Shown: positions 42,001 to 49,198 of the stretch, in pieces
Position numbering within the stretch: position 1 is the stretch's first letter
Layout of the letters: every line of letters begins with the position of its first letter
DNA from: Fragilaria crotonensis
Taxonomy: Eukaryota; Bacillariophyta; Fragilariophyceae; Fragilariales; Fragilariaceae
Direction: 5' to 3'
DNA length: 49,198 nucleotides
Assembly: GCA_022925895.1 (NCBI GenBank)
Contig: JAKSYS010000482.1
Location: 1 to 49,198 of the forward strand
Made by a program: the position numbers and the translations under genes
The notes under the pieces: generated by a model
What the model was told of the DNA's origin: nothing
Databases searched by the model: none
Seen by the model: only the letters and a program-made list of their open reading frames with translations

Positions 42001-44133
42001 TGTCTGTCAACAAGCAGCCCCGCTTGGCCTTCCATTGCAGGTACAAAAACAAATAATGTTATTTACGCACTGCCGCGGCATCCAACAAAGATGATGTTCA
42101 TCCCACAAAGCCCAACAATATTGTCGAAGCAATAGCATCAGAAAAAACTGGTAGCATGCACAGCAATCATGGGTCATGTTTGACTCCAATGCACTCTATC
42201 ATTACCATTTGTTCATGGTACTAGTATGCAACTGCTGGATGGCTGAAATGGGGGGAACATCGTGCAGGTTGGTGATGTGACTGTGCTCTCGTCAGCACTC
42301 TGAGTGCTGGTAAAGGACTAGCTGCTGATCATGCGCTGACTGCTGGTGATGGCGGTGATCCGATTGCTGATGCTGGTGAGCGATTTGACTGTTGACAAAC
42401 TGACTGATGCTGGGCATTGTGGTATTTCTGGTCTGGAATATGGAATTCATTAAATTGAATGCACAAACTTGTCACCAATTTGTAGCATTGTTTTTCAATG
42501 AAACTGTCAGCTGGGAGTTAGCACTGTTATGCCCACGCTCATCTTGTTGAAAGGGGCCCTGTTCCTCTCGTTTGATAATCGGAGTGCTTATGGGAAACTG
42601 ACTGCAAATGACAGAGTTATGCTCCTGTGGTATGTGCGTACTGCTTGGAGGTTTGGTAATGTAGAAAACACACCAGGTAGTCAAATAGAAGTTTTGTTTC
42701 TTGACCTGGAAAGTCAAGCAAGTCCTTGAACTTTTGACCTTTCTCTCTGCTCTTCTCATTTTCTTTCTTTAAGCGCTCACGGGGGTCACTCTTTATGTTC
42801 GGAAGAAGGAGCGAAACACATTGTGGTAGAAATTTCATGATGTCGATGAAGTCTGCGCGTGGTGTTAGTCAAAGAAACGGTACTAGAGGGCCCACCCTTC
42901 CATGATGCTTAGTTTGCTTCGTCCAGTGCGTCATCAAAACAATTCTAGAAAATCCGGTAGTACTAATGTCAAAGCAAAACTTGAGTTGGCATAAATTCTA
43001 CCTCAATTACAATACTCTTTTTGATAATGGGCCCCATGCCACTTAAATCAGTAAATGTAAAGATTTATGTAGAAATAGCTAGTAAGGAACACCAAAAACA
43101 AATTGTGAACTACATGAACTAGCAGGCAGTTCCTGGTAACAGAATGGGCCTCGTCCTCGTCAGAACACAAGCAATGGGTTTGCCATATGCATTGTACGTA
43201 AGATGATGTGCTGGCTGGGTACTATCATACTTGCGGCTTTGTATACATTCTTAAACATTCTACCTCTTACTCTTACAGTTCTTCTTAGTGACAAGGTTTG
43301 TTCGAGAAGAAGTAGTCTACCTTTTACCTCTACGAAGCTTCTTGGTGACAAGGTTGATCAAGTAGAAGTGGGGGTGAGAGAAGTGCTGTCCAACTCTCCC
43401 AACACTCCAATAACAGCACATTGGATTCCTGATGGCAGATCATATACTGGTGTGCTAAAGAACTGTCAGCCAGCATAGGGGATGCATTGAAGCAAAACTA
43501 TGAAAAAGGCATGCACATGATTGCAGCAGGTGGTGGTCAACAGGCACATTGAAACCAACAGGATATAATTGCCATGGTACTACCTTGGCAACCATGTAGC
43601 CTAGTAGGCTTTGTTATTGGGACTGATGGAAACAAGTTGGCAAAAGCTACAGCACAGGACCCCACCGGAACGGGGAGTCAGGGAGCCAGCAATCCGACAA
43701 TCAAGAAGGTCTGTTCCTTGAGTCACAGCTGATCAACTTTGCAGCCATTGTTTCTCAATATTAGATTGTAGGGAAGCTCAAACAAGTGGAGTTTGCAAAC
43801 AACTCCTGATCTCGTTTTCTTTGTTGTCGTCTGCTTCCAGCCTGTTATACAGTCGGGAGTACCTGTACTATTTACTATAACTCCAGCAACTTCTGAAGTG
43901 GTAGTACCACAGCACAATACTGGAGAAACCTCTACGGTATACTCGAAGCCAACGGTAGTACGGTAGTACTACTAGTAGGTACTTGTACTTGCTCAGTAGC
44001 AAATATTGTACAGTAGTTAGAAAGGAAGGGTGCTGTAGGACGTCGAAGTACTGTAGTACCGTGTAAAACGCTCTAACCAGTAACAGTACTTTTACCCGGT
44101 ACTGTCCTACTTGGAAATACGGGAGTACGGATC
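39086..44133. other. 5-kb stretch without a convincing gene
   Basis: I read both strands and see only short frames with no recognisable family. A minus-strand frame at 40995-40777 has a faint ankyrin-like piece (INSMHLAIKAGRKSALLVVF) and may be a relic. 42270-42420 is rich in GCTGATG/GCTGGTGA-type words. 43860-44130 is dense in GTAC and AGTACT. No TIR pair or LTR was found by eye, but old elements could be hidden here. Confidence 0.45.
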
Positions 44134-44288
44134 CGATTAGAATGCAAGGAAATGACGTCAAGCCGTACCAATCAGCATGCTCTCCCTATGCTACTGTCTT
44201 ACTGGAATACTGTATCACCGTAGGTAGCACTTGAAAACTTCAGTACTGTGACGTCATCCTTGACATCATTTCCTTGCATTCTAATCGA
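44134..44288. mobile_element. Short (155 bp) inverted-repeat element of the 14-kb family
   Basis: 44134-44161 is identical to 14020-14047, and 44261-44288 is its inverted copy with one change (TGACATCA instead of TGACGTCA). The next bases inside the right end (CGTCACAGTACTGAAG on minus) also match those inside the 14-kb left end (CGTCACAGTAATGAAG). This is a minimal, MITE-like member of the same family. TGACGTCA occurs at 44153-44160 and 44250-44257. Confidence 0.7.
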
Positions 44289-44887
44289 AACTTCCCATTT
44301 CTTTGGAGCGTGCGCGCCAGTACTTTCACGCAGGCGCAGGCCCCTCTACCGGTACATCAAGATGGTGCATTGCCAAGACATGCAACGACACAATCAGTGC
44401 TGGAAATTAACTGGATTTTGTGTGTGTAGGCAGTCGCAACAGGTGCCCAATTCGGCCAACGGATTCAAGTATAATTGAAATATATACAGTTCTAGTAATA
44501 AACAAATGGAAATAAGAACCCGTGCGATTGTTGGACAGCCTTCCTCGCAAAGCAGGCAGGCCGGTCGTGGCTTGGGAGAAGGCAAGCGTGTCTTTGAAAC
44601 ACATGTTTTCATCTAATAGATATATACGTAGTAGCATTGCACGAGTAGTGTGGGAACATGATTACTCCGCCTAAAAACGATCTTTATCATACGACATTTC
44701 CTCATTCAGATGAAAGCTATTGCACAGACACGGAACATACCAGACTCCAGATTCGACTCCGCACTCCAGTGTTTGAGGGTATTCCATTTGCCATCAATTG
44801 TCATTCATAGCTCCTGCTCAAGCACCTCCTACCGCTACTAGTTGCTAGAATCTATCATCAAAAGTCCCTGACGGCTGACAGCAAAAC
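44289..44887. other. Upstream region of the long ORF
   Basis: No gene seen. It presumably contains the promoter of the plus-strand gene starting at 44888. No clear TATA or initiator. Confidence 0.4.
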
Positions 44888-47800
44888 ATGTCTGAATTCA
44901 GCGGCATGTCGATTCAGGAGCGCATCCGTGCGATGAACAAAACAATCGACAAAGTCGGCGCGCTTCCAACTGAGACTGCGACTGGCAGTTCCGTACACGA
45001 AGCATCCACGACAAGGACAAGGACAAACGACCCTGCTGGCGAAATCGATACCGACCGAGATGTTGACAATGATATCGATGAGCCCATGAATGTACCACAA
45101 AAACCTCAAGGACGCGCATCGGTTGTTGACATGTGGAGAAGTCGTGAAGCAACAAGCTCCGCGGCGCCAAAGGCCAAGCAGCAACAGCAACAAGCTCAAC
45201 CTCCTCTGAGAAAGAAATCTGTATTGGAAAAGTGGAGCTCAGCTCAGCAGAAATCAGTAGCTCTCGAAAAGGTGGTTGTGGACATGGCTGATGCAGACAA
45301 CGAAGAGAAGAAGGACAGTGATGATTCATCACCAACGTCACCTCCAAAACTATCTGTGGCAGAAATCATTGCTCAAAAGTCACTGGCAATGCCAACCCCA
45401 AAGACATCGAAACAAGTCTCGACAACGCAACACCGACCTGCTGTTGCCAAACCGTCTCCGCAACAACTACAACCAAAGATGTCTGTCGCAGATCTCATTG
45501 CCCAGAGAGCATCCGCTTTAGGCACAGCCACTTCACCTGCACCTGTTCACACCGTCCCAAAAGTATCCGCCGCCTCCGAAATGATTTCGCAGAGAGCAGC
45601 AATGCTTGCAATGACGAATTCAACGATAGGGTTGTCGGCGCATGACGAGGCTGTTGCTGGAAACGACGAGTCACCACCTTTGTCGTCAACTGCTAAAACA
45701 ATGGACGCCGCATCTAATGAGATGCATTCGTCTTCAGAAACTGCAGTGCCACCGTTTACTCGCCCATCAGTATCCGATACTTGGAAGAAACGGGCGGCGC
45801 CTGTGGACTCGGAACAACCATCATCTTCCTCCACGCCATTGCCAGTGGGGAAGGTAAGGTCAACCGGAGATTCGGCTGTCGACTCATCGACTCCGTCTGG
45901 TCCAGTAGAAGAACACTCGTCAGCTTCGAATTCGATTGGATCCTCAAGACCCTCATGGGCCAGAAAGTCAACTCCAGCAGTCAACCTTTCGTCTCCGTCG
46001 CCCATCAAGAATGGGCCAGATGTGGATGCAAAACCCGCGTGGGCAACCGCAGCATTGAAACGCAGAGAACCAAACGCAGTACCAAGCTCTCCCTCCATTT
46101 CATCGGCCGACGACACAAAGTCGGCGGATTCCAAGCCGGCATGGGCACGGAAATCGTTTCAGTCCACACCACCAATCCAGAAATCCGTCACGACTCCAGT
46201 TGCTGATTCCAAGCCTGAATGGGCAAGAAAGTCTTTGAACAGCACAGTGTTGACCTCTCCAACCCTTCCTGCTGTAAGTGCGTCCAAGCCTGTAAACCCC
46301 AAACCTGTGTGGGCCCAAAAGTCTGTTGCAACGTCTTCTGTGAACGATGAAACACCGGGAGAGTCTACTCCTTCCGGCGTGAAACAAGACGCTGCTTCAG
46401 GCACTTTTATGGCGAAGAAGGCTCAGGTCCCAGTTGGTGCATTTTCCTCATCTCCTTCTGTGAATGAGGGAAAACCTGGCGAGTCAGCCTCAGGACCTGT
46501 ATGGGCAAAGAAGTCCGCACAGCCCAACCTACCAACGTTTTCATCGCCTGCGTCAAAGGACTTTCGGTCCACTTCAACTTCCCAGCCGTCCTGGAAACGA
46601 GGTCCGTCAGAAACCGTCGCATCGCCCATGTCCTCAGCACCCGTGTCTGCTTCGGTCACGAAGAAACCTTCTTGGACTGCAGCTTCCTTGCGAAAGACTG
46701 ATATGGTCCCCAACTCAGGAAACGACGACAAGAACATTGAATACGCTCCGAACGAAACACCCGCCCTTGCTCAATCGTCCCCTTTCAGCCTGAAATTGAA
46801 ACCAGCTGTCCGGAAGGGTGTTGACACGACCTCTGCAAAAGACCACCTCACTACGTTGGCAAGCTCAACTGATAATTTGCAAGGTCCAAATGCAGTTAAT
46901 GGTGAGGTTACAACGATTGGATTTGTGGATTCAGGGAATAATGGTGTTCCAGACTCTGCCAAGCCTCTGAACGAAAGCCCCGAAACTTTGCCAGTGGTCA
47001 GACGAGTAACGGCGACGCCAACTGGCATCACCGATGATGAACCAGCGACTAAACTGAATTCCTCAGCTGCTGCTTCTTCTCTTGTCCGAGATCCTTTTGA
47101 AGCGGAAACTGACCATGGCGGCAAAAGGATATCTGTTGTAGACTGGCCAACATCTGATGAGCCAGAGGAGCCTCTGGTCGCCTTGGCGGATCAGCAACAA
47201 GCCAGGCCCCAATTATCAATCGTTGGCCCAACATCCCCGCCCAGGCCGCTGGGTGTCAGGTCGCCGAGTGCGACTGATTTCTGGAACAAGATTGAAGAGG
47301 AACCTGCATCCAACGAGCCAAGTATTGTCCCAACGGGTGTGGATACGCCTTCCCGTACTGCGACACCACTGATGGAACTCGCCATGCGGTACAAATTTTC
47401 GCCTGCGCGAGCGAACGCAGCCGCGACTCGATCTAAGCAGCCTGTCGCTAAAAGTTCTGGACCGCAGCAACAAGGAGAAACGTCCATTGCGAGAAGCGAT
47501 GCAGGTGAATCTCGAGACCTTGCTTCACCTACCCCACCACGCTTTGCGAGAAGGAGAAACAGGGTAGCTCAGAAATATTTGAGTAGCAAGACCATAGCCA
47601 CCAGCGCCTCTTCAGATCTGGAATCTGTTGATGCTCAGGCAACAAGTTCGAAAGCAGCGCTCCCAACTCGATCGTCTACTGGCAAAGCCCAGCGGGCGAC
47701 CGACGCGGACGCGCATGACGAACCAGGCAGAATTGTTATGACTCGTGCAGGTGCCAGTCCTACGCGGACCTACAGTTCGAACCCCGCTGATGCCACGTCT

Positions 47801-49198
47801 CCGAAGAGTTCTAGGCTAAGCCGAACCGAAGAAAAGAAGGAGATCCAGAAACGCCGAAATCGCATGAAAGGAAGGGATGAAGACCCTTCTATTGTATCTG
47901 GAGGCTCAGAATCCGCAATCTCGCAAGGTTCTTCTCTCGGCGGCGGGGAAGAGGCCCTTGATACCCTGCGGAAAGATCGCGCTCGAAGCAGAGTCAAAGT
48001 TGAAGTTCAGACGAGTGCACTTGGGTTGACTCCGGTACGAGTCGATACCCGCCAAACACAGGCTGCATCCCTGAAGAGTTACAACAAGGAACCGAAGTCT
48101 GTTGTCCAGGCTTCAGGTGAAATCGCAGACGCCTCCGGTACGCACTTGAAATCGTCGACTTTCGAGAGCGCCATTTCGAGAATGGCCATGGCCAAGCTTG
48201 CTAATGAGTCTGATAATGAATCTCCTATGTCCGAATTTTCGAAGGAGAAAGGAAGCGGAGGAGCATTTTCGCCATACGTGGTTGCCGTTAAATCATCGAC
48301 TTCAGATGGACCGAGGTACATTCCTGATGTTCTGTCCCCCAGAAAGTTCAATCCCAACTCGCCTGGTCAATTCCACCTGAAGAAAGAGGACGACGGGAAG
48401 AAAGCACGGGCTGTGTCGAGATCCGAGGTTGGAATCTCCGACGTTTGGAGCATGTTGACTGGTGATGTGTCAGGCTCGTGCGATAGCAGATCCGTGGTCA
48501 GTTCAGCTTCGGGAGCTTCGGCACTGGCAGAACGCGCCACCAAAGTCCTGCAACGACGGCGAGGAGCCAAGGCTTCGCCGTCTCCAAAAAATCCGCCCGA
48601 AGCTGCGCTCGCGACTCCTGCCTTTCCATTCCCTGCGTCTGGCAACCTCGTTTCTCGTAAGCAAAAAGAAGGAGCACCTTTCGATGAAGATTTCCTCCCA
48701 GCGTCTCACCATGATGTAGCGGGCGAGTCTTGGACAGGGCCTACATCGGCCACGGCGCAGCATGGCAAGTCGAATAAGAAGTCAAAACGAAGCGCTACTG
48801 ACAGATCTGGATTTGTGAATCGATACAAGTCATCTGAGCGATTCATCGACAGCTCTGGTGCCGACCTCGCAATGGGGCTGACACCGCGTCTTGTTCACGA
48901 TGAGCCCCAACCAGATTTCAGTTACGGGTCTGAAGTAAGCACCACATCTTCAATTGCCGCAGCGTCGAGTGATGATGGCAGCGAACCATACATTAACGAG
49001 CGTACAGCATCCATGAAGAGTGAAAGCACTGCCGGTCCGATGGGTATAGACGAGAACTTTCAACTCGAGAGCTCGACCAACATGTCTGCAATGAAAGATG
49101 CGTACGAGTCTGTGACTGCTGCTGACTTGGCACAAGATTTGACTGAGGAGCTTACTGGCACTCTCTCAGGAAGTCTTGAAGCAATGAAAAGTCTGGCT
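44888..49198 (+). CDS. Very long disordered protein with repeated Trp motifs (5' part, >=1,437 aa)
   Basis: I read the frame codon by codon from ATG 44888 (ACATGTCTG context). It stays open to the last base, 1,437 codons, so the C-terminus is outside the window. The protein is rich in Ser, Pro, Ala, Thr and Lys and has no obvious globular domain. Three related segments occur near 156 (SVAEIIAQKSLAM), 199 (SVADLIAQRASAL) and 227 (SAASEMISQRAAML). A (K/R)PxWAxKS motif recurs with Trp at 357, 385, 419, 445, 475 and 539, plus shorter forms at 569 and 596. A third type, SVxDxW, has Trp at 83, 116, 299, 799 and 1187. Such repeated short motifs suggest a multivalent scaffold or cytoskeletal adaptor. 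The role is inference and no homologue is recognised. Confidence 0.9.
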   Translation, partial: MSEFSGMSIQERIRAMNKTIDKVGALPTETATGSSVHEASTTRTRTNDPAGEIDTDRDVDNDIDEPMNVPQKPQGRASVVDMWRSREATSSAAPKAKQQQQQAQPPLRKKSVLEKWSSAQQKSVALEKVVVDMADADNEEKKDSDDSSPTSPPKLSVAEIIAQKSLAMPTPKTSKQVSTTQHRPAVAKPSPQQLQPKMSVADLIAQRASALGTATSPAPVHTVPKVSAASEMISQRAAMLAMTNSTIGLSAHDEAVAGNDESPPLSSTAKTMDAASNEMHSSSETAVPPFTRPSVSDTWKKRAAPVDSEQPSSSSTPLPVGKVRSTGDSAVDSSTPSGPVEEHSSASNSIGSSRPSWARKSTPAVNLSSPSPIKNGPDVDAKPAWATAALKRREPNAVPSSPSISSADDTKSADSKPAWARKSFQSTPPIQKSVTTPVADSKPEWARKSLNSTVLTSPTLPAVSASKPVNPKPVWAQKSVATSSVNDETPGESTPSGVKQDAASGTFMAKKAQVPVGAFSSSPSVNEGKPGESASGPVWAKKSAQPNLPTFSSPASKDFRSTSTSQPSWKRGPSETVASPMSSAPVSASVTKKPSWTAASLRKTDMVPNSGNDDKNIEYAPNETPALAQSSPFSLKLKPAVRKGVDTTSAKDHLTTLASSTDNLQGPNAVNGEVTTIGFVDSGNNGVPDSAKPLNESPETLPVVRRVTATPTGITDDEPATKLNSSAAASSLVRDPFEAETDHGGKRISVVDWPTSDEPEEPLVALADQQQARPQLSIVGPTSPPRPLGVRSPSATDFWNKIEEEPASNEPSIVPTGVDTPSRTATPLMELAMRYKFSPARANAAATRSKQPVAKSSGPQQQGETSIARSDAGESRDLASPTPPRFARRRNRVAQKYLSSKTIATSASSDLESVDAQATSSKAALPTRSSTGKAQRATDADAHDEPGRIVMTRAGASPTRTYSSNPADATSPKSSRLSRTEEKKEIQKRRNRMKGRDEDPSIVSGGSESAISQGSSLGGGEEALDTLRKDRARSRVKVEVQTSALGLTPVRVDTRQTQAASLKSYNKEPKSVVQASGEIADASGTHLKSSTFESAISRMAMAKLANESDNESPMSEFSKEKGSGGAFSPYVVAVKSSTSDGPRYIPDVLSPRKFNPNSPGQFHLKKEDDGKKARAVSRSEVGISDVWSMLTGDVSGSCDSRSVVSSASGASALAERATKVLQRRRGAKASPSPKNPPEAALATPAFPFPASGNLVSRKQKEGAPFDEDFLPASHHDVAGESWTGPTSATAQHGKSNKKSKRSATDRSGFVNRYKSSERFIDSSGADLAMGLTPRLVHDEPQPDFSYGSEVSTTSSIAAASSDDGSEPYINERTASMKSESTAGPMGIDENFQLESSTNMSAMKDAYESVTAADLAQDLTEELTGTLSGSLEAMKSLA

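Noticed and set aside
45547-46134. 195-codon minus-strand frame
   Set aside because: Antisense shadow of the long plus-strand frame, whose motif repeats make it the real one.

Overview
The window looks like nuclear DNA of a photosynthetic stramenopile, most likely a diatom. This is inferred from intron-bearing eukaryotic genes with short GT-AG introns (79, 110 and about 287 bp), a probable plastid precursor with a signal peptide followed by a phenylalanine-led transit sequence, a protein kinase that combines EF-hand and cyclic-nucleotide domains, and dense PIF/Harbinger, hAT and LINE-like transposons. No species can be named from the sequence alone.

Layout. 1-4693 (minus): a LINE-like element with an open 861-codon ORF1 followed by a decayed endonuclease ORF2 that runs off the left edge. 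4800-5300: three diverged tandem repeats. 5561-9003: a complete PIF/Harbinger element (TAA target duplication, 26-bp inverted ends) carrying a Myb/SANT-like accessory gene and a transposase broken by one frameshift. 9007-10854: a small gene relic. 10855-13245 (minus): a protein kinase with EF-hands and two cyclic-nucleotide-binding domains. 14020-16538: a repeat-rich element bounded by 28-bp inverted motifs, with hairpin-forming 52-bp repeats in two oppositely oriented arrays around a tRNA-like core. 17188-19191: tRNA-dihydrouridine synthase 3 with two homopolymer frame breaks. 19590-20471 (minus): a probable plastid membrane protein. 20785-21388: a hAT MITE with a perfect 8-bp target duplication. 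22122-23398: a spliced NTF2/SnoaL-like gene with an in-frame TAG. 23640-25896 (minus): a spliced gene joining a RING-CH finger, a MYND finger and membrane segments. 26874-27686 (minus): a SANT-domain protein. 28962-30244: a spliced gene of unknown function. 30781-32457 (minus): an STE20-family kinase. 33253-37237: a second Harbinger element with an intact SAP-like accessory ORF and a transposase carrying two nonsense codons. 38719-39077: a second hAT MITE. 39078-44133: a 5-kb stretch without a convincing gene. 44134-44288: a 155-bp relative of the 14-kb element. 44888 to the right edge: a huge disordered reading frame of at least 1,437 codons built around repeated tryptophan motifs.

The host genes are unrelated housekeeping and signalling genes, with no operon-like logic. 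The strongest less-ordinary signals are the inverted hairpin arrays at 14.3-15.6 kb, the inverted-end family that carries TGACGTCA palindromes, and the long tryptophan-motif protein. Intergenic DNA is also strikingly rich in GTAC.
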